Of a DNA stretch of 10,978 nucleotides, positions 1-7,204 are shown one piece after another. The notes under the pieces are model-generated. The model was not told the DNA's origin and did not search any database. It saw only the letters and a list, made by a program, of their open reading frames with translations. Both the position numbers and the translations under genes were made by a program. The stretch's first letter is position 1; each line of letters opens with the position of its first letter. The DNA is from Promethearchaeota archaeon (GTDB lineage Archaea > Asgardarchaeota > Lokiarchaeia > Sigynarchaeales > SOKP01), in the NCBI GenBank assembly GCA_019894735.1, contig JAGXOB010000047.1, forward strand, positions 4,490 to 15,467. The letters run 5' to 3'.

Positions 1-103
1 CCTAATAAATGTATGACTCTCTTTAAGAATTATCAGTTTTATCGTAAAGGACAAAAAAGAATAATATTATAAATCATCTTCAAGTAATATTTAATTAAGA
101 AAA

Positions 104-111
104 TTATACTT
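104..111 (+). promoter_or_regulatory. Putative TATA box of the CapA-like gene
   Basis: TTATACTT follows a purine-rich AAGAAAA stretch that could serve as a BRE. It lies about 45 bases before the ATG at 153, so transcription would start near 130-135 with a leader of about 20 bases. No Shine-Dalgarno sequence is visible in that leader. The rest of 1-152 shows no gene that I can support. The box is inferred from position and composition in very AT-rich DNA. Confidence 0.4.
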
Positions 112-152
112 TTATTCGAAATCCTCTCGAGTAATCTAAATTTAATGCTAAA

Positions 153-1589
153 ATGTCTAAAGAAACTCCTTTAAATATTTTTGGGATTCCTTATGATTTA
201 ATTGAAACTTTCAGGTGGATTTTAAAGCACATCATTTATGATCTGTTTTATCCTCTAACTTTAGTAATTTTCATCTTATTTTTCTTCGAATCAGTCCCCT
301 CGTATTTTATTCTTCTTGCAATTTGTGTATCTGTAATATCATTGTGTTATTTCATTTTCTACTGGATCCAAAGTATAAGATCAAAAGAGAAAAATATAGG
401 AACTTATGACGAAAATCGTAGGTGGAGGGTTGAAATATTGAACGAGATTGATGAAAAAGATGTTATCTATGAAATTGGTTTTGTAGGAGATATTATGAAA
501 ATGAGAGATTACACAATTAAATTTGATAAAAATATCGGGAATTTTTTTAAAGGAATAGATTTAATCGTTGGGAACTTAGAAGGAATTATCAATGATAATA
601 AGACTATTAATATTTTACGCCAGAAGCATAAGAGTGCTATTTTAAATGATTTAACAAACATAACAGAACCGCCTCCGAAATGGTTACTCTGTATTAGTAA
701 TAACCATTCAGCGGATTATAAAGAAAAATGGTTTCATGCTACACAAGATGCAATAGATGGGAGGAGTAATTTCAGTTCTTTTGGAGAAAAAACCGAAAGG
801 CAGTTCTATGTTCCTAGGGAAGGAATAAATATAGTTACTGGAACGATGTGGAATAATTACAAAAATGAATATTCTTCTAACTTTAGAGAAATCAATTTGT
901 ACCATAAGCCAAATTCTTTCAATATATTGTATCCCCATTGGCATTTTGAAAATGAGTGTTATGTTCGAAAGGAAATAGTAAAAAGATGTAAAAGCCTATT
1001 TATAGATGGAGTTTATTATGCAATACGTAAATTTTTACCTAAAAGACTTCGAAGACCCCCCATTAGAACCTATGAAAAAAAACCTATATGGGATTTAATT
1101 TTTGGACACCATACACATGTCCCACAACCCATTGTGGTTGTACCAAATTCTAAAAATCATAAGAACTATTTGCTAGCTTATTCAGGAGGAAACTTTACTT
1201 CTTCAAAATGGATAGCTAAACATCAACATGGTCTAATATTAAGATGTCAGATAGCAAAAACAAATAAAACTGACCCATATGCTATCAGAAGCATTGAATG
1301 GAGTTATACTAAATGTAAAAGAGAAAGAAAAGAAAAAATAGTGCATAGTAATATCGATATTGAGCATAACAGAAAAAATACTTATGATTTCCGAGCAATT
1401 AAAGTTTTAAAAAATTTAGTTATTGTAACCGTTTGTTATTTAATCTTTACCCCGATCATTAGTCTTTTATTTTCCGTCTCGTTGTTAAATCTCATAGTGG
1501 TTTTCTTTAGAGCAATAGGAGTAATTGGTATTCAATTTTTTGCGGTATGGGTCATTTCACGGTTGCTCTTCAAGTACAAAAAATCATAA
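153..1589 (+). CDS. CapA-like metallophosphatase with four membrane segments
   Basis: This is a 478-residue protein with a divergent poly-gamma-glutamate synthesis (CapA/PGA_cap) type metallophosphatase core at about residues 105-390. Core motifs appear in the family order: GDIM (112-115), NLEG (141-144), SNNHS (182-186), HWHFE (262-266), GHHTHVPQ (318-325) and SGGNF (344-348). These match the family's GDxM, NxE, NNH, HWG, GxHxHxxQ and SLGNF landmarks and should bind two metal ions. Usual CapA proteins have one N-terminal anchor. Here hydrophobic hairpins lie on both sides (about 27-47 and 51-72; about 418-445 and 447-473). Positive residues at the N-terminus, after residue 72 and at the C-terminus (KYKKS) suggest that both hairpins return to the cytosol and that the catalytic domain is cytosolic. 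The segment 280-312 between the HWHFE and GHH motifs is basic (KRLRR). The substrate is unknown. An ATG at 145 is out of frame, so the start at 153 is kept. Confidence 0.75.
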   Translation: MSKETPLNIFGIPYDLIETFRWILKHIIYDLFYPLTLVIFILFFFESVPSYFILLAICVSVISLCYFIFYWIQSIRSKEKNIGTYDENRRWRVEILNEIDEKDVIYEIGFVGDIMKMRDYTIKFDKNIGNFFKGIDLIVGNLEGIINDNKTINILRQKHKSAILNDLTNITEPPPKWLLCISNNHSADYKEKWFHATQDAIDGRSNFSSFGEKTERQFYVPREGINIVTGTMWNNYKNEYSSNFREINLYHKPNSFNILYPHWHFENECYVRKEIVKRCKSLFIDGVYYAIRKFLPKRLRRPPIRTYEKKPIWDLIFGHHTHVPQPIVVVPNSKNHKNYLLAYSGGNFTSSKWIAKHQHGLILRCQIAKTNKTDPYAIRSIEWSYTKCKRERKEKIVHSNIDIEHNRKNTYDFRAIKVLKNLVIVTVCYLIFTPIISLLFSVSLLNLIVVFFRAIGVIGIQFFAVWVISRLLFKYKKS

Positions 1590-1614
1590 ATATAAAGCCA
1601 AAAATGCAACACCC

Positions 1615-1621
1615 TTTTTTT
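1615..1621 (+). terminator. T-run after the CapA-like gene
   Basis: Seven T residues begin 26 bases after the stop codon, with no stable hairpin before them. This is compatible with archaeal U-tract termination. It would separate the CapA-like gene from the zinc-knuckle gene, which has its own promoter. Confidence 0.35.
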
Positions 1622-1645
1622 CCTTAAATGAAAATGAGATGAACA

Positions 1646-1653
1646 TTTTATAT
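1646..1653 (+). promoter_or_regulatory. Putative TATA box of the zinc-knuckle gene
   Basis: The box TTTTATAT is centred about 26 bases before the GTG at 1677. That spacing puts the transcription start at or next to the start codon, so the mRNA may be leaderless. This agrees with the absence of a Shine-Dalgarno sequence before 1677. Confidence 0.4.
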
Positions 1654-1676
1654 TTTGTATGTGATGTGAAAAAAAA

Positions 1677-1892
1677 GTGATAAAATGCGAAAAATGCGGT
1701 AAAATGCACGCTCTATACCACGATTGTGATGAAATTACAATTGGTCATGGAGTTGTGTTTCAAGATGACCGAAAATGTTACGATTGGAATTGTTTTATAA
1801 AAGACGCTCCAAGTATATATATAATAGAGGAGAGAATTTTAGATAGCGTATTAAACAATCCAAAAGAAAATCCGCTATTAATTTACGAGTAA
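1677..1892 (+). CDS. Small Cys/His-rich (zinc-knuckle) protein, function unknown
   Basis: This 71-residue protein starts with GTG, and I do not recognise its family. It opens with C4-x2-C7 followed by H11, H15 and C17, a spacing that suits one zinc site. A second possible set is H24, C34 and C39. The C-terminal third (about 46-71) is helix-prone and acidic (EERILDSVLNNPKEN). The reading frame is closed by a TGA at 1662, and GTG 1677 is the first usable start. The next in-frame ATG (residue 10) would cut off the CxxC. A nearby GTGATaaATG pattern points to an ATG at 1684, but that frame stops after five codons. It could be an adaptor or regulator. No link to its neighbours is shown beyond shared strand. 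Confidence 0.55.
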   Translation: MIKCEKCGKMHALYHDCDEITIGHGVVFQDDRKCYDWNCFIKDAPSIYIIEERILDSVLNNPKENPLLIYE

Positions 1893-1913
1893 TTTTATTA
1901 ATTTTTATTATAA

Positions 1914-1922
1914 TTTTTTTTT
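1914..1922 (+). terminator. T-run after the zinc-knuckle gene
   Basis: Nine consecutive T residues start 22 bases after the stop at 1892, within a T-rich stretch. There is no supporting hairpin. It suits archaeal U-tract termination and separates this gene from the next one. Confidence 0.4.
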
Positions 1923-1941
1923 ATCGAATTTGACCTCTTTA

Positions 1942-1949
1942 TTTAAATA
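1942..1949 (+). promoter_or_regulatory. Putative TATA box of the ectodomain protein gene
   Basis: TTTAAATA lies inside the 12-bp perfect palindrome TTATTTAAATAA (1939-1950). It is about 60 bases before the ATG at 2004 and would start transcription near 1970. The palindrome is all A/T, so it may reflect base composition rather than an operator. Confidence 0.4.
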
Positions 1950-2003
1950 AGATTATATCTTCTTTCTATATGAATATACAATAAAAGAGGGTAATTGTTT
2001 CTT

Positions 2004-2549
2004 ATGATTGAGAAGGATTCTAAACAAAAACAGAATTTTAAAATTATAATGATAATAGGGATAATTTTCTCATTTCTTGGAATTTCATTTATAAGTATTC
2101 CGTTCCCAAATACAGTTGTGATTGAGAATTTAGGACAATTTTATATAGCAGAAGGTGTAACCTATATTGTACACTATGATTATCCAATGTTTTCAAATGA
2201 CCAAGAGCTGATTATTAGTCTAGGCGCAGTTAACAGTTCTTTTACAATATTAGTTATTGATGATAACGACTTCGAAGCTTGGATGGATGAACAAGGAGGA
2301 TATCTCCCTCGTTACGAAGAGCAGAATATTAGTGGAGTCTATAAAATCCTTTATCTAAATCAACCTGTTATTGGTAATATAAATATTATTATAACTGCTG
2401 AAACATTATTAGAAATGTATGGAACAATTCAAACAAGCTATTCATCTCATTATGTCATACAAGGGTTAATACCTTTAATGATTGGAATTTCTTTAGTAAT
2501 CTATTTAGTATCACGGAATTACAAATATAAGAAAACTAAGAAAAATTAG
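2004..2549 (+). CDS. Membrane-anchored protein with extracytoplasmic domain
   Basis: This is a 181-residue protein of a family I do not recognise. It has a lysine-rich cytosolic start (1-13), a membrane segment at about 14-32, a domain of about 115 residues (about 36-150) rich in alternating hydrophobic residues typical of beta strands, a second membrane segment at about 151-170, and a basic tail (RNYKYKKTKKN). The charge pattern places both ends in the cytosol and the middle domain outside. The central domain has no cysteines and several asparagines in N-x-S/T context (for example N77-S-S). A TTG at 1995 is in frame, but the GAGG at 1987-1990 lies only four bases from it. ATG 2004 gives a better start, with about 13 bases of spacing. 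Sensor, adhesion or complex-subunit roles are all possible. Confidence 0.6.
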   Translation: MIEKDSKQKQNFKIIMIIGIIFSFLGISFISIPFPNTVVIENLGQFYIAEGVTYIVHYDYPMFSNDQELIISLGAVNSSFTILVIDDNDFEAWMDEQGGYLPRYEEQNISGVYKILYLNQPVIGNINIIITAETLLEMYGTIQTSYSSHYVIQGLIPLMIGISLVIYLVSRNYKYKKTKKN

Positions 2550-2597
2550 ATTTGAATTTCCACTTTATTTAATCCTTTGTTCAAGAAATTCTTAACA

Positions 2598-2605
2598 TTA
2601 TAAAT
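2598..2605 (+). promoter_or_regulatory. Putative TATA box of the PfkB kinase gene
   Basis: TTATAAAT lies 57 bases before the ATG at 2655 and would start transcription near 2625-2630. The short leader that follows shows no Shine-Dalgarno sequence. Confidence 0.4.
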
Positions 2606-2654
2606 TAAAAAAGATAATTTCTTAAACAAGTATTTCATTTTAAATCCATTCATT

Positions 2655-3554
2655 ATGGTTAAAGAAGCATTTGAGTTAGATATCGTAATAATTGGGCATG
2701 TAGCAAAAGATATCATAGAAATCGACGGAGTGAGTAAAGAGTACCTCGGAGGTGCCGTATATTACGGAGGTTTAGCCGGAAGTCGTATGGGATTGAAAAT
2801 GGCGATCGTCACGAGGTTAAAAATCGAAGATTTCCCAATATTAGATTCGTTTCGAAATAGAAATATCAGGACCTATGCATATTCAGCAAAAGAAACGTCA
2901 GGATTAAAGAACATTTATTCATCGCGAAATATGGAATACCGGAGCTACGAGCCTTTAGGTTTTGCTGGTGCGTTTAAAAAAGAAGAAATTCCTGATTTTA
3001 ATACGAAATATTTTGTTATAGGCTCGATAATTGCTGGTGAAATCGATTTAGAAGTGCTAGAATATTTACATGAGAGATATGACGATAAATTAGGGCTTGA
3101 TATCCAAGGATTTATTAGAGGTTTGAAAGATAATAAAATGCAATATTTCACTTTAACTGAAAAAGAGAAGATTGAAATAATATCTAAAGTAGATTACTTA
3201 AAAGTTGACGAAACTGAAGCTAAAGCACTCACCACTCAATCTTCTTTACCAAAGGCAGGAAAGCAATTACTCGATTTAGGACCGAAAGAAGTTCTTATCA
3301 CCCATAGAAGTGGAACTACCTTAATTTTAAAAAAAGAATCGTACTATTTTCCTTGGAAAAACAAAACTAGTATCGGGAGGACGGGTAGAGGAGATACCGC
3401 GTTTATAAGCTATTTAGGATCAAGAATAACCAAAAGTCCAAAAGAATCCTTAAGATTTTGCGCAGCGTTAACATCGCTTAAAATGGAAGCAATTGAACCG
3501 TTTTCATTACCTTTAAATGCAGTTGAAAAATTAATTAGGGAAGAATACAGTTAA
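2655..3554 (+). CDS. PfkB (ribokinase) family sugar or nucleoside kinase
   Basis: This is a 299-residue cytosolic kinase of normal PfkB length. It would phosphorylate a sugar or nucleoside hydroxyl using ATP. The N-terminal nucleotide-fold strand (LDIVIIGHVAKD, 8-19) leads to the substrate motif GGAVYYGG (32-39). A conserved-looking LGLDIQGFIRG lies at 146-156 and the mid-domain LKVDETEAK at 182-190. The C-terminal signature is GRTGRGDTAF (241-250), with D247 as the expected catalytic base and the preceding glycines forming the anion hole. The signature differs from textbook DTxGAGD: its first Asp is G241 and its Ala is R245. I take this as a subfamily trait and not decay, because the rest is intact. 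The substrate cannot be assigned. Nucleoside, myo-inositol or pentose are candidates. The stop is 2 bp from the convergent acyl-CoA dehydrogenase stop. Confidence 0.85.
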   Translation: MVKEAFELDIVIIGHVAKDIIEIDGVSKEYLGGAVYYGGLAGSRMGLKMAIVTRLKIEDFPILDSFRNRNIRTYAYSAKETSGLKNIYSSRNMEYRSYEPLGFAGAFKKEEIPDFNTKYFVIGSIIAGEIDLEVLEYLHERYDDKLGLDIQGFIRGLKDNKMQYFTLTEKEKIEIISKVDYLKVDETEAKALTTQSSLPKAGKQLLDLGPKEVLITHRSGTTLILKKESYYFPWKNKTSIGRTGRGDTAFISYLGSRITKSPKESLRFCAALTSLKMEAIEPFSLPLNAVEKLIREEYS

Positions 3555-3556
3555 AC

Positions 3557-4777
3557 TTACTTGCCCCACATTCTTATCATTTCCCTTGTAATGATATATC
3601 TCATTATTTCTGAAGTTCCTGCTGAGATTTGTCCGATCTTAGCATCTCGATAATAGCGTTCTAAAGGATATTCTTCGGAGTATCCAAGGCCTCCAACAAT
3701 TTGAACCGCATCCTGAGAAATTCTCACAGTGGCATCGGCTATACGAGCTTTAACAGCAGCGACGGAGGCTCTGCAGTTATGACCATCATCAAGCATTCTG
3801 GCGATTTGGGCTATAGCCATCCTATTTAACTCTACATCCATAAACATTTCACTAAGTTTGAACGAAATTCCTTCAAAAGAATAGAGCGGTTTTTTGAACT
3901 GTACGCGTTTATGAGCGTACTTATAGGCAACTTCTAAGGCACTTCGAGCGAGCCCAAGATATTGAGAAGCGGTAAATGTTCTTTCGCCGTCAAGACCAAA
4001 CAATAATACCTCTACACCTTCGTTCTCTCTGTGAAGCATATTTTCAGCCGGAACTTTACAGTTATTAAAACGAAGAAGAGAGTTGGGCATCCCTCTACGT
4101 CCCATGTGATTGTAATTCTTAACCACCTCAAAACCGGGAGTGTTTGTTTCAAAGATAAATGCGGTAATCCCCTGGTGCGCTTTTACTTGATCATTTGTTT
4201 TAGTATAAAGGCAAATATAATCCGCAACGCTCCCGTTTGTTATGAAACATTTTTCTCCATTGAGAACATAATGATCACCTTCCCTCACTGCTTTTAACCT
4301 CATCCCCCCTATTGCGTCAGAACCCCCAGTAGGTTCTGTTATCCCAATAGCACCTATTTTTGAACCATCTGCAATACCAGAGAGATACTTTACTTTTTGC
4401 TCTAGAGTCCCGAATTCAATAATAGGCCCGGCAAATAAACAGGAAGATGCTCCAAAAATACCCGCAAGAGCGTAATTAAAAGCCGTAAGCTCTTCACCGA
4501 ATATCGTTCTATATAAGATTCCTTTCCCAAGTCCCCCAGCTTCTTTAGGGATAATAATGTTTAAATAAGGTTTCATCTTGCGCAATATTTCTACTGCCAA
4601 GTCATAATTTCTCTCACGATCTATTTTCTCAGCAAAAGGTTCGATATTATTTTTACACCATTCTCGCACTTCCATTCTGAAATCATTTTCTTCTTTCGTG
4701 TAGAAGTGTAATCTATCGGGCATACAAGAGTATCCAAACTCAAAATCCAAATCAGCAAAATGAACATGTCCTTCCAT
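3557..4777 (-). CDS. Acyl-CoA dehydrogenase
   Basis: This is a full-length 406-residue FAD-dependent acyl-CoA dehydrogenase that oxidises an acyl-CoA at C2-C3 and passes electrons to a flavoprotein acceptor. Landmarks are the helical N-terminal domain (about 25-135), GAIGITEPTGGSDA (142-155) and FITNG (178-182) around the flavin, the QFKKPLYSFEGISFKLSEM helix region (about 293-311) and VGGLGYSEEYPLERYYRDAKI (361-381). Where medium-chain enzymes have the catalytic Glu (EGT), this protein has A386-G-T. The base is more likely E265 in DGERT, as in isovaleryl-CoA and long-chain dehydrogenases. That points to branched or long substrates, though specificity cannot be read with certainty. GTGAT (4782-4786) four bases before the ATG supports this start and a 20-residue N-terminal extension. 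No electron-transfer flavoprotein gene is in view. Confidence 0.93.
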   Translation of the reverse strand: MEGHVHFADLDFEFGYSCMPDRLHFYTKEENDFRMEVREWCKNNIEPFAEKIDRERNYDLAVEILRKMKPYLNIIIPKEAGGLGKGILYRTIFGEELTAFNYALAGIFGASSCLFAGPIIEFGTLEQKVKYLSGIADGSKIGAIGITEPTGGSDAIGGMRLKAVREGDHYVLNGEKCFITNGSVADYICLYTKTNDQVKAHQGITAFIFETNTPGFEVVKNYNHMGRRGMPNSLLRFNNCKVPAENMLHRENEGVEVLLFGLDGERTFTASQYLGLARSALEVAYKYAHKRVQFKKPLYSFEGISFKLSEMFMDVELNRMAIAQIARMLDDGHNCRASVAAVKARIADATVRISQDAVQIVGGLGYSEEYPLERYYRDAKIGQISAGTSEIMRYIITREMIRMWGK

Positions 4778-4820
4778 TTACATCACATTACGGTTTAATT
4801 AATTTGACATTTAATAACAT

Positions 4821-4832
4821 CTTTAATAAAAG
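4821..4832 (-). promoter_or_regulatory. Putative TATA region of the acyl-CoA dehydrogenase gene
   Basis: Read on the minus strand this is CTTTTATTAAAG, centred about 50 bases before the ATG at 4777. This matches the promoter spacing seen for other genes here. It shares the 136-bp divergent intergenic region with the nrdG-like promoter. Confidence 0.35.
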
Positions 4833-4861
4833 ATTATTTTTTAATTTTGACATACTTTTTA

Positions 4862-4870
4862 GAAAATATA
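4862..4870 (+). promoter_or_regulatory. Putative TATA box of the nrdG-like operon
   Basis: GAAAATATA lies about 48 bases before the ATG at 4914. The leader would be about 20 bases, without a visible Shine-Dalgarno sequence. It is divergent from the dehydrogenase promoter in the same gap. Confidence 0.4.
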
Positions 4871-4913
4871 CGGTTGTAAAGAAAAAAATAAAAAATAAAA
4901 TTACTTCTTATCA

Positions 4914-5672
4914 ATGAGAGTCGGCGGAATTGTAGATATATCAACAAAGGACATCCCAAATATATCAACAATGGTTATTTTCACTGTTGGGTGTAATCTA
5001 AGTTGTGAATTTTGCCACAATAAATATCTACTTCATGAAGCCGTAGGAAAAGATGTTGGTGTTCCTGAATTAATGGAACAGATTAAAAGCAACATGTTAG
5101 TTAGTGGAGTGAGTATCTCAGGAGGTGAACCTACTCTCCAAAAGGATTTACTTGAATTATGCATGGAAATAAAGAAAATTGGCAAGTATATCAGTATCGA
5201 CACTAATGGAACAAATCCGAAATATATTACTAAATTGCTACCATTTATCAGTAGAGTCGCTCTTGATATGAAAGGTCCGCTCAATAATAAAAGATTAGCT
5301 AAAATTACAGGAACCAAAGTAGATTTTAACCTTATTGCTGAAACTTTTAATGTGGTAAACGAACGCAAGGGCATTGACTTTGAAGTGAGAACGACTTATG
5401 TGGAGAATTTGATGAAACCAAACGATATTGATAAGATTATATCTTACCTAAGAAAAAACTTGTTTCGAGGAAACTTTGTCCTTCAACAGTATCAATACTC
5501 TGATGGCGTTGGGGAGGAATACAAACAGAAGTTTCAAAAACCAGAGCATATTACGCTACTCAACATACTAAAACCTTATAAAAATATGAAATTACCGTTC
5601 CAGATCTATTTAAGAGACGATGTTTTAGGATATAACAAGATAGATCAATTATACAACCATCTAAACGATTAA
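4914..5672 (+). CDS. nrdG: Radical SAM activase, NrdG-like (anaerobic ribonucleotide reductase activating protein)
   Basis: This is a 252-residue radical SAM protein. The cluster motif C27-x3-C31-x2-C34 (CNLSCEFCHN) should hold the [4Fe-4S] cluster that cleaves S-adenosylmethionine. SGGEPT (69-74) and DTNG (96-99) are further family landmarks, followed by LDMKGP (117-122). The closest pattern is the archaeal and bacterial NrdG2-type activase that places the glycyl radical on the class III ribonucleotide reductase NrdD, which makes dNTPs without oxygen. No extra cluster-binding domain, like that of some pyruvate-formate-lyase activases, is inserted after the CxxxCxxC. The partner gene nrdD is not in the window, so a different glycyl-radical partner remains possible. 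A charged small protein follows at 11 bp and is likely co-transcribed. Confidence 0.75.
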   Translation: MRVGGIVDISTKDIPNISTMVIFTVGCNLSCEFCHNKYLLHEAVGKDVGVPELMEQIKSNMLVSGVSISGGEPTLQKDLLELCMEIKKIGKYISIDTNGTNPKYITKLLPFISRVALDMKGPLNNKRLAKITGTKVDFNLIAETFNVVNERKGIDFEVRTTYVENLMKPNDIDKIISYLRKNLFRGNFVLQQYQYSDGVGEEYKQKFQKPEHITLLNILKPYKNMKLPFQIYLRDDVLGYNKIDQLYNHLND

Positions 5673-5683
5673 AGGGTGAAAAG

Positions 5684-5851
5684 ATGAGCGAAGATAAGAA
5701 ACAATCCAATAAAGAAAATGACAGATTGGATGAAGATCTCGAAGACGATTTAGAACAACAATGGGAAATGCAGGATCAAATTCACAAAACATGCAAAATG
5801 AAAGGAGACAGTGAAGAAAAGCAAAAAAAATGGAAAGAAAAATATGGTTAA
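5684..5851 (+). CDS. 55-residue highly charged small protein behind nrdG
   Basis: The reading frame runs from an ATG preceded by a good ribosome binding site (GGGTGA, 5674-5679, four bases upstream) and starts 11 bp after the nrdG-like stop, so it is probably translated from the same mRNA. About two thirds of residues are charged or Gln/Asn. The middle (about 16-30, LDEDLEDDLEQQWEM) is acidic and helix-prone, and the end (45-55) is basic with W50 and a final YG. There is one cysteine (C37, in HKTCKM) and no membrane segment. I do not recognise the family. It may be a binding partner or chaperone for the activase or its reductase. This is inferred from linkage only. It ends 17 bp from the convergent permease. 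Confidence 0.6.
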   Translation: MSEDKKQSNKENDRLDEDLEDDLEQQWEMQDQIHKTCKMKGDSEEKQKKWKEKYG

Positions 5852-5868
5852 TTTTAAATTTCTATGAT

Positions 5869-7194
5869 TTATTTCTCAGATTTTGTCTCGATTTTTGATT
5901 TCATAGCGTAGAAAACGATTATCCCACATAAAACTATAATTGCTTGAATGATTATTGTTAACAAATCAAACGTAAAAAGCAATCCGAAACAGACAATACA
6001 CCCTAATAGTGCAACGATCGGCAACCAACGAATATTTGGTTTTAGCTTAAAGGGTCGCTCAAGATCGGGTTTTTTCTTACGTAAAACTATTAAGCTTAGA
6101 TTCACCAGGAAAAAATTAATTAATACGCCAAAAACGGTAGCGTCTGCAATAGTTTTTATATCCCCAAGAAACAACGGGATTATGGTTAAAATCATCGTAA
6201 CTAAAACAGCTAGAGCAGGTGTTCTAAATTTAGGCGACACTTTACTTAATCCTTTTGGTAAAGCTTTATCTCGTGCCATACCATACATCATTCTTGATGT
6301 GACAATCATCATTATTAAAACGGTGTTTGCTGTGGCAAAGAGGGCAATAAATGACATAATAATTCCTCCAACTGGACCTAATACTTTAGAAGCAACGCTA
6401 CTTAAGGGAGCTTGAGGGTCTGCAAAAGGATTATCTTGTAGAATGCTAACTACTGATATAGCAGTCAAACAATATAAAACAGTGGTAATAATTATCGAAT
6501 AAATTATAGCTCGAGGAAGGTTCCTAGATGGTTCTTTAACCTCCTCAGCGATATTTGCGATATCCTCGAACCCTATATACGCAAAAAATATTAAAGCGAC
6601 AGATGAAAAGATTGCGCCAAACGAACCTCCTATAGGTAGTACAAAATAGTTAACCGTGCCTAAAGACGGTATACCGATTATAATAATTAAGATGAGTCCT
6701 GAAGCTTCAATTATCGTAAAAATTATATTTGTCCAAGTAGATGCTCTTATTCCAACGAAATTAATCAAGCTTACAATTACTATGAGTATAACAGCAAAAA
6801 TGATAACAAGAAAAATCGGAGAGAATCCAATTAAAGCGGCTAGATAACCAGCAAAACCTAACGCAACTGTAGCTGCCGAGAGTATTCCTGAAAAGATTAT
6901 TATCCATCCAAGTAGAAACGATAAAAGACGGATTTTGAAGGCTTTTTCTGTATATACAAACTCTGCAGCGCTTTTAGGGAACATGGAGGATAGTTCAGCG
7001 TACGACAAACCAGTTAACGCTCCAGTAACTGAAGCTAATATAAAAGCCAACCACGATAAGTTCCCTGTAATTCCTATAACTTCCCCAATTAAGGCATAAA
7101 TGCCCGCACCTAGGACATTCCCAACTCCGTAGACAGTAACGCCAAATAACGATATCCTCCTCTTTAATTCAGGCCTTTTCTTGACTTCTTCCAA
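5869..7194 (-). CDS. APC-superfamily amino acid permease
   Basis: This secondary transporter of about 441 residues has roughly 12 membrane segments, the usual size and fold of amino acid/polyamine/organocation permeases. In numbering from the upstream GTG, the unwound first helix carries GVGNVLGAGIYALIG (26-40), with the GxGIY substrate-binding loop. YAELS (68-72) follows helix 2. The FAYIGFEDIANIAEEVKEP stretch (207-225) and its NLPRAI end mark the helix 6-7 region, and the Arg/Asp-rich loop MARDKALP (309-316) is also typical. It likely imports an amino acid by proton or sodium coupling. The substrate is not readable. A GTG at 7203 gives three more residues, but that GTG lies inside the GGTGAT ribosome binding site, so TTG 7194 is preferred. 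Confidence 0.9.
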   Translation of the reverse strand: MEEVKKRPELKRRISLFGVTVYGVGNVLGAGIYALIGEVIGITGNLSWLAFILASVTGALTGLSYAELSSMFPKSAAEFVYTEKAFKIRLLSFLLGWIIIFSGILSAATVALGFAGYLAALIGFSPIFLVIIFAVILIVIVSLINFVGIRASTWTNIIFTIIEASGLILIIIIGIPSLGTVNYFVLPIGGSFGAIFSSVALIFFAYIGFEDIANIAEEVKEPSRNLPRAIIYSIIITTVLYCLTAISVVSILQDNPFADPQAPLSSVASKVLGPVGGIIMSFIALFATANTVLIMMIVTSRMMYGMARDKALPKGLSKVSPKFRTPALAVLVTMILTIIPLFLGDIKTIADATVFGVLINFFLVNLSLIVLRKKKPDLERPFKLKPNIRWLPIVALLGCIVCFGLLFTFDLLTIIIQAIIVLCGIIVFYAMKSKIETKSEK

Positions 7195-7198
7195 TATA

Positions 7199-7204
7199 AT
7201 CACC
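7199..7204 (-). promoter_or_regulatory. Ribosome binding site that decides the permease start
   Basis: On the minus strand this reads GGTGAT, complementary to the conserved 3' end of 16S rRNA, and ends four bases before TTG 7194. The same four-base spacing occurs at the acyl-CoA dehydrogenase and osmC-like starts. It overlaps the GTG at 7203, which is therefore probably not the start. Confidence 0.55.

Noticed and set aside
1684..1701. An ATG with GTGAT just upstream, resembling other starts here
   Set aside because: The frame stops after five codons; the GTG frame at 1677 keeps a complete CxxC block and runs for 71 codons.
5033..5374. A 113-codon minus-strand frame within the nrdG-like gene
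   Set aside because: The sense strand encodes a recognisable radical SAM protein with the cluster motif; the antisense frame has no features.
5948..6415. A 155-codon plus-strand frame opposite the permease
   Set aside because: It is the antisense shadow of a clear 12-span transporter; the translation is low in sense and has no domain or ribosome binding site.
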